This document shows, piece after piece, positions 22,980-31,671 of a stretch of 39,874 nt of DNA. The notes beneath the pieces were generated by a model. That model made no database searches. It was given only the letters and a program-made list of their open reading frames with translations, and was not told the DNA's origin. Made by a program: the position numbers and the translations under genes. Position 1 is the first letter of the stretch. Every line of letters begins with the position of its first letter. Origin of the DNA: Gemmatimonadales bacterium (lineage in GTDB: Bacteria; Gemmatimonadota; Gemmatimonadetes; Gemmatimonadales; GWC2-71-9); assembly GCA_025927545.1 (NCBI GenBank), contig JAICLE010000023.1, forward strand, positions 1-39,874. The letters are read 5' to 3'.

Positions 22980-23542
22980 TGCGCCTCCTGCCGCCCCACC
23001 CGGCGCTCCGCTCGCGGGGCCACGCGGTAATAGTCCCAGATCGCATACAGCGCGACGGCGCTGGTGGCCCACGCCAGCGGGCGGAGCCGGGGGGAGTTCG
23101 TCAGGAATGCCACCAGCGTGAGCACCTGCGCCACGGTCACCGCCTTGCCGCCAGCGCGTGCCGGAATCGCCCTCGGCCGGCGGGACACGAACGTGACGAC
23201 GAACGCGAGCGTCGCGACCAGGTCGCGCAGCAGCACGCCCAAAATCTCATACCACTCGAGCCGGCCGCTCGCGGCCACGACACCGAAAGCGGAGAGCATG
23301 AACAGCTTGTCGGCCACGGGATCGAGAACCACGCCGATGGACGAGCTCCCGAAGCGCCGCGCGATCTGTCCGTCCAGCAGGTCGCTCGCCGCCGCGGCGC
23401 CCAGCAACCCCAGGCGCGAGCCGTTCGAGACGAACGGAAACGCGATGGCGAGCGGGATCCGCACCGCGCTCAGGAGGTCGGCAGTGGTCCACCGGGCACG
23501 ACCTTGCTCGCCCCTTCGGCGCGGACTAGGTTCGGACGGCAT
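22976..23542 (-). CDS. CDP-alcohol phosphatidyltransferase
   Basis: The protein is 188 residues with about five membrane helices. The catalytic signature D-G-x2-A-R-x8-G-x3-D-x3-D is complete in LLDGQIARRFGSSSIGVVLDPVADK. The enzyme condenses CDP-diacylglycerol or a CDP-linked alcohol with an alcohol to make phospholipid. The size and the PVADK ending resemble PgsA-like phosphatidylglycerophosphate synthases, but the acceptor is not certain. I start it at ATG 23542; an ATG at 23560 would leave no gap to the divergent nucleotidyltransferase. Confidence 0.88.
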   Translation of the reverse strand: MPSEPSPRRRGEQGRARWTTADLLSAVRIPLAIAFPFVSNGSRLGLLGAAAASDLLDGQIARRFGSSSIGVVLDPVADKLFMLSAFGVVAASGRLEWYEILGVLLRDLVATLAFVVTFVSRRPRAIPARAGGKAVTVAQVLTLVAFLTNSPRLRPLAWATSAVALYAIWDYYRVAPRAERRVGRQEAQ

Positions 23543-23560
23543 GGCGTGCAAGATACCCAT

Positions 23561-24334
23561 ATGATGCTGGACACCGCGGTCATCCCCTGCGGCGGGCGCG
23601 GCACCCGGCTTCATCCGATCACCCGCTGGCTGCCAAAGGAGATCCTGCCCGTGGGTCTCCGCCCGATTCTGTATTGGGCGCTCGACGAGGCCGCCGACGC
23701 GGGTCTCCTGCGCGCGATCATCATCATCAATCCGCACAAGCCGGTGCTCGAGGCGGCGGCGCGCAACTACGAGGGCCCGCTCGAGCTCGAATTCATTCCC
23801 CAGGATCATCCGCGGGGGCTGGGCGATGCCCTGCTCCGTGCGCGCGACCCGCTGGCCGGCTCCCCCTTCCTCGCGCTCCTCCCGGACAATCTCTTCCAGG
23901 GCCCGAATCCGACAGCCGCCGTGCTCTCGACCTGCCGCGCGACCGGCCTCGCCACGGTGCTGCTGGCCGAGATCGCGCGCGAGGAGGCCGGCGCCAAGGG
24001 CGCTACCGGACGCGCCCGGATTCGCGCCGAGGCGGACGGCTCGATCCGGGTGACGGAGGTGGCGGACAAGGGGACGGGACGGTTCGACACGGCCGGCGAG
24101 GCCGCGGCGGTGACGCCGATCGGCCGCATGGCGTTTCCAGGCGGCATCCTGGAAGAGTTCGAAGCGGTCGAGCGGGAGCTGCCTCGCGGCGTGGAGCTCG
24201 ACGACGTTCCCGTGCTGCAGCGGTTGGCCCGCCGCGGCGCGCTCGCCGGCGTCGTCAGCCGGGCCAAGTTCTACGACGTCGGGGTGCCCGAGGGCTACCA
24301 CGCCGCCGTGGCCGAGTTTCCCCCGCGGGCCTGA
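23561..24334 (+). CDS. Sugar nucleotidyltransferase (GalU/RfbA-like)
   Basis: The protein has 257 residues. The nucleotide-binding signature is at the N-terminus (VIPCGGRGTRLHPITRWLPKEILPVG), where GxGTR and the lysine of PKE are diagnostic. FIPQDHPRGLGDALLRA, LLPDNLF and a C-terminal YDVGVPEGYHAA follow. Such enzymes join a sugar-1-phosphate to UTP or dTTP to make activated sugars for the cell envelope. The closest pattern is UTP-glucose-1-phosphate uridylyltransferase, but at 257 residues it is shorter than typical GalU. The substrate is therefore uncertain. Confidence 0.88.
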   Translation: MMLDTAVIPCGGRGTRLHPITRWLPKEILPVGLRPILYWALDEAADAGLLRAIIIINPHKPVLEAAARNYEGPLELEFIPQDHPRGLGDALLRARDPLAGSPFLALLPDNLFQGPNPTAAVLSTCRATGLATVLLAEIAREEAGAKGATGRARIRAEADGSIRVTEVADKGTGRFDTAGEAAAVTPIGRMAFPGGILEEFEAVERELPRGVELDDVPVLQRLARRGALAGVVSRAKFYDVGVPEGYHAAVAEFPPRA

Positions 24335-24351
24335 CCGGCGGATGCCGCCGC

Positions 24352-24678
24352 GTGGACTCCGCGTTCAACTACCACCTGCTCGAGCTGTCCGCCCTGAGCG
24401 GCGCCCGACTGGCCGATGCCGATGGGCTGTCGGCCATGGTCGTCGCCGCCGCGGGCGCGGTGGGGATGCCCGCGCTGGGGCCGCCGGTGGTGCGCGAGAG
24501 CCCCGGAGGCGTGGCGGTGGTCATGCTCTGCCGCGAGGGCCACATCGTGCTGCACACCGTGCCGGCCGAGGGGCTGTGCTTCGTATCGGTGGTGGCTCGC
24601 GCACCGGCGGATGTCGGGCGCGGGCTCGAGGTAATCAGCCGCGGGCTGGCGCGGGAAGGTGGGCGCCGGACGCCGTGA
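24352..24678 (+). CDS. SpeD/AdoMetDC-fold protein lacking the pyruvoyl serine
   Basis: The protein has 108 residues and starts with GTG at 24352, 17 bp after the nucleotidyltransferase. It aligns with short bacterial AdoMet decarboxylases (SpeD). The N-terminal YHLLELSALSGARLADADGL matches the GRHLxxELxxC...LND region, and GGVAVVMLCREGHIVLHTVP matches the family core GVSGVVVISESHLTIHTWP. The self-cleaving serine that becomes the pyruvoyl group is Gly63 here (E62-G63-H64), while His68 is kept. The catalytic Cys of the TCGE motif is replaced by Ala. It should therefore neither self-process nor decarboxylate AdoMet in the standard way. Its 3' end overlaps the convergent M16 gene by 44 bp. Confidence 0.7.
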   Translation: MDSAFNYHLLELSALSGARLADADGLSAMVVAAAGAVGMPALGPPVVRESPGGVAVVMLCREGHIVLHTVPAEGLCFVSVVARAPADVGRGLEVISRGLAREGGRRTP

Positions 24679-27301
24679 GCAGCCGTGCCGCGCCGGTCCC
24701 GCGGATCACGGCTTCCGCCCGGCGCGCCGGGTCGAGCGAGCCGTGCGCGACGCGCAGCACGTCGCCGGCCGTGACCGCGCGGTAGGCCGCCCCCGGATCC
24801 ACCAGCTCCCCGAGCCCGGATCCGGCGATCCACGCCTCCAGGATCTCCGCCGCCACCGCGCCGCCGCTCTGCCGGTTCACCTCGGCCTGCCCGGAGAGGT
24901 AGTTGATCGCCTGCTGCAGCTCGGCCTCGCTCACCGGCTCTCCGGTAAAGCGCTCGAGTTCGCGCAGCATCTCCTCCCGCGCCTCCTCCTCCCGCTCGGG
25001 CGACGTCGCGATATAGGCCACCAGCGACCCGGCTCGCGCCTTCTCCCAGGCCGACGCCACGACCGTGTAGGCGAGTGACCGTCGGTCCCGCAGCGCCTCG
25101 AACAGTCGTCCGCCCAGCCCACTCGCGACGGCGGCCCATACCCGCGCCGCGGCGCGGTCCGGGTCGCGACGCGCCACGCCCGGGAACGCCATCGCGATGG
25201 CCGCCTGCGCCTTGTCACGCTGGACCACCCGGAGCGGCGCCTCACCCTCGGCGCCCGCAATCCAGGCCACCGGCACAGGGGCGCGCGCGTCGTCCTGCGG
25301 CGGGAGCGACCCGAAGACGCCGGCCAGGCCCGCGGTCGCCCGCTCCGGATCCACATCACCGACGGCAATCACGACCGGACGCCGCCCGAGCACCGCGCTC
25401 GCGTGCCACGCGCTGACGTCGGCCGGGGTGATCGAGGGCAGCGTGTGGGGCAACCCGGCAACGGGGAGCCCGTAACCCTCTTCGCCGAAGGCGGCCGCGA
25501 ACGCGAGCTGAAACGGGTAGCGGAACATGTCGTCCGCCACCTGCTGCGCCTCCGCCAGCATGAGGCCGCGCTCCCGCTCGACTTCGCGCTCCTCCAGCCG
25601 CGGCGCGACATGCGCCCGGTGGAGCAGCGCCGCGGCCTCCCCGAGGTGCTCGGCCAGCACCGAGGTGGCGAGCCCGAGCCAATCGGATGCCGCGACCGGC
25701 CCCAGCGTGCCCCCGAGGCGCTCGAACGCGAACGCCAGCGCGCCGGCGTCGTAGGCGCCGGCACCGCGCACGCTGCTTCGCACCGTGAGCGCGCCCAGAC
25801 CCGCCTGCGCCGGGGGATCGAACTCCCGTGGGACGTACACTCCGAGGTGCACCAGCGGTACGCCGGACTTGCGCCGGACCAGCACGTCCGCACCTGGCAG
25901 TCGGGTGTGCAGCACCGGCGCGTCGCGGTGCCCGGACGGCACCGTGCGCGCGGGCGGCGCCGGTGCGAGGGCAGGCACGACAGGGCCGGCTGCCACGGCT
26001 CCGAGCTCGCGCACCGAGAACGCACCGGCGAGCGCCGCCGCGGTGAGCTCTTCGCCCTCACCTTCAGGCAAGTAGAGCACGGCGGAGACCGCGTCCGGCT
26101 GGAGATAACGGGCCGCCGCCGCGCGGACCTCGTCGGCCTGGACGGAGGTGAGCGCTTCGTACTCGCGATCGAGCAAGGTATAGCCGTCGAGCGCCTCGGC
26201 GGCCGCGAGGGCGGCCGCGCGGCCTTCCATCGCCTCGAGCCGACGGGCCCAGCGCGCGCGGAGCAGCGTGCGCGCGCGCTCGAGCTCATCGGCCGGTGGC
26301 CCCGCGCGCGCGAGCCGCGCAACGGCCTCGGCGATGGCGCCGAGGACGTTCGTCACGCGCTCCGGCGCGAGCTCCGCGGCCACGCCGAAGACGCCCAGCT
26401 CGGTCGGCGCGTAGTAATGCGAACTCACCCAGGTGACCAGGCCCGGGTCCCGGAGCGCGCGGTAGAGCCAGCTTCCCCGGCCAGCGCCCAGCACGGCGGC
26501 CGCCAGATCGAGCGCCGGCGCGGCCGGATCGAGCGGCGGCACCGCACGCCAGCCGAGGACAAGCTGGGCCTGGCCTACGTCGCCGCGGAGCGTGCGGGCG
26601 CGCACCTCCCGCCTGGGGGGCTCCTCGGGCGAGCGGTCCACCGCTCCCGGCGCGGATGGCCACCCGCCGTACGCCTCGCGTGCGAGCTCGAGCGCGCGCT
26701 CCGGGTCCACGTCGCCCACGATCGAGACGATCGTGCGCTCCGGCACGTAGCGCGACGCGTAATAGCCGTGCACGTCGGCGCGGGTGAACCCGGCGAGCTC
26801 CGCCTCGCGCCCGATGCGCCACCGGCGCATCCGGTGCCGGTCGAACATGACCTCGTGCAACGTTTCGTAGGCCACCGACGACGGCGTGTCGAGCTTCCGC
26901 TTGGCCTCCTGGATGATGACCTGGAGCTCGCGCGCCAGCTCGGCCGCGTCGAGCACCGAGTGGCGGAGCGCGTCGGCCTGGATGTCGAGCGCCTCGGCCA
27001 GGCCGGAGGCTGGAAGGACGGTGAAGTAGGAAGTGTGATCGTACGTGGTGCTGGCGTTGAGATAGCCGCCCGCGGTCTTGGTCTCCCGGGCAATGGCACC
27101 GACGCCGCGGCGGGGCGTGCCCTTGAAGAACATGTGCTCCAGCACGTGCGAGATGCCGATCCAGCGGTCGGGCTCGTCGAAGAAGCCCGCCTTGACGTGA
27201 GTCACCACCGCCACCACCGGCGCCGAGCGGTCCGGCTGCACCAGCAGCGTGAGGCCGTTCGGCAGCACCTCACGGCGGACGCCGTCGGTCCAATTCGCCA
27301 C
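24635..27301 (-). CDS. M16-family zinc metallopeptidase (two fused M16 units)
   Basis: The protein has 888 residues and starts with GTG at 27301. The inverted zinc motif HxxEH is His52-Val-Leu-Glu55-His56, and the downstream zinc Glu is in VIIQEAKRKLD. A second M16 module, without the zinc motif, occupies about residues 480-880 (VPLVHLGVYV, GALTVRSSVRGAG, Arg/Tyr-type C-terminal RSLAYTVVASAW). There is no signal peptide. The family includes pitrilysin, mitochondrial-processing-like peptidases and PqqF. The pqq operon 8 kb away has no pqqF, so this enzyme is one possible source of PqqA processing. That link is speculation from family membership. Confidence 0.92.
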   Translation of the reverse strand: MANWTDGVRREVLPNGLTLLVQPDRSAPVVAVVTHVKAGFFDEPDRWIGISHVLEHMFFKGTPRRGVGAIARETKTAGGYLNASTTYDHTSYFTVLPASGLAEALDIQADALRHSVLDAAELARELQVIIQEAKRKLDTPSSVAYETLHEVMFDRHRMRRWRIGREAELAGFTRADVHGYYASRYVPERTIVSIVGDVDPERALELAREAYGGWPSAPGAVDRSPEEPPRREVRARTLRGDVGQAQLVLGWRAVPPLDPAAPALDLAAAVLGAGRGSWLYRALRDPGLVTWVSSHYYAPTELGVFGVAAELAPERVTNVLGAIAEAVARLARAGPPADELERARTLLRARWARRLEAMEGRAAALAAAEALDGYTLLDREYEALTSVQADEVRAAAARYLQPDAVSAVLYLPEGEGEELTAAALAGAFSVRELGAVAAGPVVPALAPAPPARTVPSGHRDAPVLHTRLPGADVLVRRKSGVPLVHLGVYVPREFDPPAQAGLGALTVRSSVRGAGAYDAGALAFAFERLGGTLGPVAASDWLGLATSVLAEHLGEAAALLHRAHVAPRLEEREVERERGLMLAEAQQVADDMFRYPFQLAFAAAFGEEGYGLPVAGLPHTLPSITPADVSAWHASAVLGRRPVVIAVGDVDPERATAGLAGVFGSLPPQDDARAPVPVAWIAGAEGEAPLRVVQRDKAQAAIAMAFPGVARRDPDRAAARVWAAVASGLGGRLFEALRDRRSLAYTVVASAWEKARAGSLVAYIATSPEREEEAREEMLRELERFTGEPVSEAELQQAINYLSGQAEVNRQSGGAVAAEILEAWIAGSGLGELVDPGAAYRAVTAGDVLRVAHGSLDPARRAEAVIRGTGAARLLTASGAHLPAPARG

Positions 27302-27309
27302 GCCCGCGC

Positions 27310-28428
27310 CTAGGCGACGATCCGCAGCACGCCCGCTTCGGCGCTGCCGCGAATGAAGGCCTCCGCATCCGTGGTGGGGATGACCACGCCGGTTTCCGCC
27401 TGCCCCCGCCGAGCCAGGCTCGCCATGAAATCGCGCAGCGAGCCCTGGGCCCAGTCGCGGTCGGCCGCTTTCATCTGGAGCAGGATCTCGTCCCAGTTGC
27501 CGCGGATCATCTGGCCCGCGAGCGTGAAGACCAGGTGCGACTCGCCCTGCCCCGGCTTCTTCTGCATGGCGTGCAGCTCGCTCAGGAGCGTACCGAAGAG
27601 CTCGAGCTGGTGCGGATCGCGCATGCCGCCGTCCGCCTGCTGTGCCTCCACTTCGGCCAGCAGCATGTCGATCGGATCCGGCTCGCCGGCCACCTCGCCC
27701 AGCCGCGTGAGCCAGGGCGCGAGCTCGGGGTCTTCGTCCGGCAGCCGGTAGACCGACTTCTTGAGCTCGATGTGGCGCCAGATCCCCAGCTCATCGAAGT
27801 GGTCCTCCGGCTGGGTCCGTTCGAACTGGTGGAGCGCGGCCTCGGTCTCGCCCCGGTCATACAGCAGATTGGCGAGATAGATCCGCGCCTCCGCGTAGGA
27901 CGTGTCCAGCTCGAGCGCGCGGCGGAGCCAGTAGAGCGAGCCGGCGTCGTTGCCCATGCGGTGCGAGGCATAGCCCAGGCACGCCGCCGCGTCGGGCGAG
28001 TCGGGACGGGCCGAGGCGGCCATATCGAAGAAGCGGTGCGCCGGCGTGATGTGCCCCTCCCGGAAGAGGGCGCGGCCCACCTGCAGCATGAGATCGTGGT
28101 CTTCTCCGTAGCCGAGCTGGAGGATGCGCTCGAAGGCCCGCATCGATCCCATGCGGTCGCCCAGCTTGAGCAGCGTCTCACCCAGACCCGCGAGGCCGTC
28201 CTCGTGGTCCGGATCCAGCGAAAGCGCCTGCTCGAAGCTCCGCCGGGCCCAGGCAAATTCCTCCCGGGCCAGATGCGCGTAGGCTCGGCCGATGTGCAGT
28301 TCGACGGCGTGCGGGTAGAGGGTGATGCCTTCCTTGAGGATCAGCAGCGCTTCATCGTACCGGCCTTCGTTGTAGAGGTGGTGGGCTTGTTCGTCGAAGT
28401 CGTCGGAGCTGAGGAATGCGTCCGACAT
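27310..28428 (-). CDS. Tetratricopeptide-repeat protein
   Basis: The protein is 372 residues without signal peptide. TPR units run from about residue 10 to 210, for example DEQAHHLYNEGRYDEALLILKEGITLYPH, then EEFAWARRSFEQALSLDPDHEDGLAGLGETLLKLGD and GNDAGSLYWLRRALELDTSYAEARIYLANLLYDRG. The C-terminal 160 residues are helical and of unknown fold. TPRs mediate protein-protein contacts. It ends 8 bp before the M16 peptidase start and is probably in the same operon, so it could present substrates to the peptidase or anchor it. Confidence 0.88.
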   Translation of the reverse strand: MSDAFLSSDDFDEQAHHLYNEGRYDEALLILKEGITLYPHAVELHIGRAYAHLAREEFAWARRSFEQALSLDPDHEDGLAGLGETLLKLGDRMGSMRAFERILQLGYGEDHDLMLQVGRALFREGHITPAHRFFDMAASARPDSPDAAACLGYASHRMGNDAGSLYWLRRALELDTSYAEARIYLANLLYDRGETEAALHQFERTQPEDHFDELGIWRHIELKKSVYRLPDEDPELAPWLTRLGEVAGEPDPIDMLLAEVEAQQADGGMRDPHQLELFGTLLSELHAMQKKPGQGESHLVFTLAGQMIRGNWDEILLQMKAADRDWAQGSLRDFMASLARRGQAETGVVIPTTDAEAFIRGSAEAGVLRIVA

Positions 28429-28504
28429 CGGCGGTCCCTCCGGCGGGTAGGTTGCTGCAACTTAGGGACTTCCGGCGCTGGGAGCAAGAGAACCGCGCGC
28501 GCTG

Positions 28505-28546
28505 TTGACGCGAGTAAAGGTGTGTCTATCTTACTGACCAGTCAGT
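28505..28546 (+). promoter_or_regulatory. Promoter and TetR-type operator
   Basis: TTGACG (28505-28510), a 16-base spacer and TATCTT (28527-28532) form a promoter. Directly behind the -10 lies the palindrome ACTGAC-CA-GTCAGT (28533-28546), which would cover the transcription start. This is the usual geometry of autorepression by a TetR regulator, whose GTG start is at 28570. Confidence 0.6.
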
Positions 28547-28569
28547 TACTAACGGAACCTGGAGCGATC

Positions 28570-29232
28570 GTGCCGGACGCACCCCCAACTGCCCATTCCT
28601 CCGCCCCGCGCTGGCAGCGTCGGCCCGAAGCCCGCCCCGACGAAATTCTCGACGCGGCCTTCACCGTCTTCGGCCAGACCGGCTTCGCGCGAGCCAAGAT
28701 CGAGGATGTCGCGAGGCTCGCGGGCGTCAGCAAGGGCACCGTCTACCTCTATTTCGATTCCAAGGAGTCGCTCTTCCGCGAGATGGTGCGCGCGCGGGTC
28801 GTCGCGGCGCTGGCCGAGGCGGAGGCGTATGTCCGGAGCCATGAAGGCTCGGCCGAGGCGCTGCTGATCGCCGTGACGCGTCGCATGTACGCCCGCATGC
28901 GCGGCGAGCAGATGCTGCGGCTCGCGCGGATCGTCCAGGGCGAGCTCGGGAACTTTCCCGAGCTGGCCCAATTCTACTTCCATGAAGTCATCCTCCGCGC
29001 GCGGCGCCTCGTCGAGCAGGTGCTCGCGCGCGGCGTGGCCTCTGGCGAGTTCCGGCCGGTCGCGCACGAGTTCGCGGCGCGCGGCCTCTGCTCGCTGCTG
29101 GTCCACACCGCGCAGATGCAGTGCTTCTTCCACGACTGCGACCCCGCGGCGCTTTCCGACGATCAGGCGATCGAGGGGCTCATCGACACCTACCTCAATG
29201 GGGTGCTGGCGCACCCTGCCGACCGGAGCTGA
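28570..29232 (+). CDS. TetR-family transcriptional repressor
   Basis: The protein has 220 residues and starts with GTG at 28570, five bases after GGAG. The N-terminal helix-turn-helix is complete (DEILDAAFTVFGQTGFARAKIEDVARLAGVSKGTVYLYFDSKESLF, about residues 22-67). A ligand-binding helical domain follows with a C-terminal signature like the AcrR/YfiH-type groups. It probably represses the downstream TolC and HlyD genes, and itself through the palindrome at 28533, until a toxic compound binds. The gap to TolC is 7 bp. Confidence 0.92.
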   Translation: MPDAPPTAHSSAPRWQRRPEARPDEILDAAFTVFGQTGFARAKIEDVARLAGVSKGTVYLYFDSKESLFREMVRARVVAALAEAEAYVRSHEGSAEALLIAVTRRMYARMRGEQMLRLARIVQGELGNFPELAQFYFHEVILRARRLVEQVLARGVASGEFRPVAHEFAARGLCSLLVHTAQMQCFFHDCDPAALSDDQAIEGLIDTYLNGVLAHPADRS

Positions 29233-29239
29233 GGCCCGC

Positions 29240-30565
29240 ATGCCCCGCTTGCCGTTCGTGCTCTCGCTCCTGCTGGCCGTGCCGACCCCGGCTCTCGCGC
29301 AGCAGCCGGGCGTGCAGCAGCCGGCCGTGCCGCGGGGCCGGCTTACGCTGCTCCAGGCGATCACCCTGGGCCGGAGCCAGGGCGTCAACGCCGCCATCGC
29401 CCAGCTCGGCGTGCGGGCCGCCGAGGCCCGGGTCGGCCAGCGGCGCGCCGACCTGCTGCCGACGATCGGCGGCAACGCGGCGATCACGCGGCAGACGCTC
29501 AACCTCGACGAGTTCGGGATTCCGATCGCCACCGGGGTGACCGACCCGTTCGACATCTACCGGCTCCAGCTCCGCGCCTCGCAGACGATCTTCGACGCCT
29601 CCGTCATCGGTCGCCTCCGGGCCGCGCGTGACACGGCCGTCGCCGCGGGCCTCGACGCGAGGGCGGCCGGCGAGATCGCCGGGGCCACCGCCGGGCTGGC
29701 CTACCTCCGCGCGCTGAGCGCCAGGGAAACCGTGCGCGCGCGCCAGGCCGACAGCACCATCGCGGCCGAGCTCCTGAGGCAGGCCCGCCAGCTCGTGGGC
29801 GCGGGTGTGAGCCCCGCGATCGACGCCACGCGCAGCGAGGTGAGTCTTGCCGCGGTGCAGACGCAGCTCGAAGTGGCCCGGAACGCGGCTGATCGCGCGG
29901 CCCTCGACCTCCTCCGGTCGCTCGACCTGCCGTCCGGCACCCGGCTCGAGCTCGCGGACTCGCTCGGGACCGCTCCGCTGGATCTGCCGCTCGATCCCGA
30001 CTCGGCGGCGGCATTCTCCCGCGAGCACCGGGCGGAACTGGCCGCGGAGCACGCCCGGACCGAGTCGGCGCATCGCTCCCTGGGCGCGATCCGGGCCGAG
30101 TACCTGCCGAGCCTGGGGCTGAGCGGCACCTACCAGCAGTCCGGCCGCGAGGCCGGCAGCCTGGCCGGGAGCTACACCGTGCAGCTGCAGTTGTCGGTGC
30201 CCATCCTCGACGGCTTCCGCCGCCAGAGCCGGGTCAAGGAGGAGAACCTGCGCGTGCAGGTCCAGGAGATCCGCGAGCACGATCTGGTCAACCAGGTCGA
30301 GACCGAGGCCCGTCAGTCGGTGCTCGACCTCGCGTCGGCGCGACAGCAGGTGGCGATTGCCGGAGAGCGCCTCCGGCTGGCCGAGCAGGAGCTGGCCCAG
30401 GCCCAGCAGCGCTTCCAGGCCGGGGTGGCGGGAAGCGTGGAGACGACCAACGCGCAGAGCTCGGTCATCGCGGCGCGCGATGCGCTGATCCAGGCGCGGG
30501 TGAACTACGGCACCGCCCGCGTCGGCACGTATCGCGCGCTGGGCGTCATCGATCAACTGCACTGA
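29240..30565 (+). CDS. TolC-family outer-membrane efflux protein
   Basis: The protein has 441 residues. Its signal peptide is MPRLPFVLSLLLAVPTPALAQQ. Two related outer-membrane efflux repeats follow: LTLLQAITLGRSQGVNAAIAQLGVRAAEARVGQRRADLLPTIGG, then in the second half FSREHRAELAAEHARTESAH...YLPSLGLSGTY. Long coiled-coil helices (VETEARQSVLDLASARQQVAIAGERLRLAEQELAQAQQRF) fit the tunnel domain. It would provide the outer-membrane exit duct for the HlyD-type adaptor encoded 8 bp downstream. Confidence 0.93.
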   Translation: MPRLPFVLSLLLAVPTPALAQQPGVQQPAVPRGRLTLLQAITLGRSQGVNAAIAQLGVRAAEARVGQRRADLLPTIGGNAAITRQTLNLDEFGIPIATGVTDPFDIYRLQLRASQTIFDASVIGRLRAARDTAVAAGLDARAAGEIAGATAGLAYLRALSARETVRARQADSTIAAELLRQARQLVGAGVSPAIDATRSEVSLAAVQTQLEVARNAADRAALDLLRSLDLPSGTRLELADSLGTAPLDLPLDPDSAAAFSREHRAELAAEHARTESAHRSLGAIRAEYLPSLGLSGTYQQSGREAGSLAGSYTVQLQLSVPILDGFRRQSRVKEENLRVQVQEIREHDLVNQVETEARQSVLDLASARQQVAIAGERLRLAEQELAQAQQRFQAGVAGSVETTNAQSSVIAARDALIQARVNYGTARVGTYRALGVIDQLH

Positions 30566-30573
30566 GAACTCTC

Positions 30574-31671
30574 ATGACGACTGACATTGCGATGGAGGTG
30601 CCGGCAACCGGCGCCGAACGCAAGAGCTGGGCGCGCCGCATTCCGCTCATCATCGGGATCCTGCTGGTCATCGCGCTCGCCAGCTGGGGCGTGCGCCGGT
30701 GGCTCTTCAGCCGGCACCACGTCGGCACCGACAACGCCCAGGTGGATGGCCACATCACGGCGATCGCACCCCGGGTCCCGGGCTTCATCGAGCGCGTGCC
30801 GGTCGAGGAGAACCAGCACGTCAAGGCGGGCGACACGCTCGTGGTGCTGGATCAGCGCGACTTTCGCGCACGGCTCGCGCAGGCCGAGGCCGAGCTGCGA
30901 AACGCGCAGACCTCGGTCGGCACCGGACGCCATGCCGGGCAGGCGGAGGCACAGCTCCAGGCCACGCGCGCCGAAGCTGCCTCGGCCGAGGCCTCGATCG
31001 CGGCCGCGGAGGCCGCCTATCACCAGGCCAAGGCGGACTACGACCGCTACCGCGGCCTCGCGGCCAGCAAGATCATTTCCGCCCAGCAGCTCGACGCGGC
31101 CCAGGCCGCCCGCGACGCGGCGGCCGCCAACCTCGAAGCTGCGCGCCGCCAGGCCGCGGCGGCGGGCAGCCAGGTCTCGGCCTCGGGCGCGGCGCTCCGC
31201 GGGGCCGACGCGCGGCTCGCGGCGGCCCAGGCGGCGGTCGAGACCGCCCGGCTGCAGCTCAGCTACACCACGCTGCTTGCACCGAGTGACGGCATCGTGG
31301 CCAAGCGGAACGCCGAGCCCGGCGCGCTGGTGCAGGTCGGACAAAACCTGATGACGCTCGTGCCCGAGAAGGACGTGTGGGTGACGGCCAACCTCAAGGA
31401 GACCCAGCTCGCCAACGTCCGAGTCGGTGATCCGGCCGAATTCACCGTGGACGCCTATCCGGACAAGACGTTCCACGGCCGGGTCGAGAGCCTGAGTCCC
31501 GCCACCGGTGCGCGCTTCGCGCTGCTCCCGCCGGACAATGCCACCGGCAATTTCACCAAGGTGGTGCAACGGGTCCCGGTCCGGATCGCGGTCAACGGCG
31601 AGGCCGATCCCGCCCACCCGCTGCGGCCGGGTATGTCCGTGGACGTGACGATCACGACGGGGAAGCGGTAA
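30574..31671 (+). CDS. HlyD/EmrA-type membrane fusion protein
   Basis: The protein has 365 residues. There is one N-terminal membrane helix (IPLIIGILLVIALASWGVRRW). The biotinyl-lipoyl-like halves are TDNAQVDGHITAIAPRVPGFIERVPVEENQHVKAGDTLVVLDQRDF and LLAPSDGIVAKRNAEPGALVQVGQ. Between them lies a long Ala-rich coiled coil (residues about 90-220), and the beta-barrel domain sits at the C-terminus. The TDNAQV motif is typical of EmrA-like adaptors, which work with MFS (EmrB) pumps. No EmrB or RND pump gene follows; the next gene is a sensor kinase. The stop codon lies inside a tandem 7-bp repeat. Confidence 0.93.
   Translation: MTTDIAMEVPATGAERKSWARRIPLIIGILLVIALASWGVRRWLFSRHHVGTDNAQVDGHITAIAPRVPGFIERVPVEENQHVKAGDTLVVLDQRDFRARLAQAEAELRNAQTSVGTGRHAGQAEAQLQATRAEAASAEASIAAAEAAYHQAKADYDRYRGLAASKIISAQQLDAAQAARDAAAANLEAARRQAAAAGSQVSASGAALRGADARLAAAQAAVETARLQLSYTTLLAPSDGIVAKRNAEPGALVQVGQNLMTLVPEKDVWVTANLKETQLANVRVGDPAEFTVDAYPDKTFHGRVESLSPATGARFALLPPDNATGNFTKVVQRVPVRIAVNGEADPAHPLRPGMSVDVTITTGKR

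Noticed and set aside
23542-23561. A promoter in the divergent gap between phosphatidyltransferase and nucleotidyltransferase
   Set aside because: The gap is 18 bp and has no hexamers. Promoters must lie inside the opposite genes, and I could not identify them.
25403-27313. A 636-codon plus-strand open frame
   Set aside because: It is the antisense shadow of the M16 peptidase gene.
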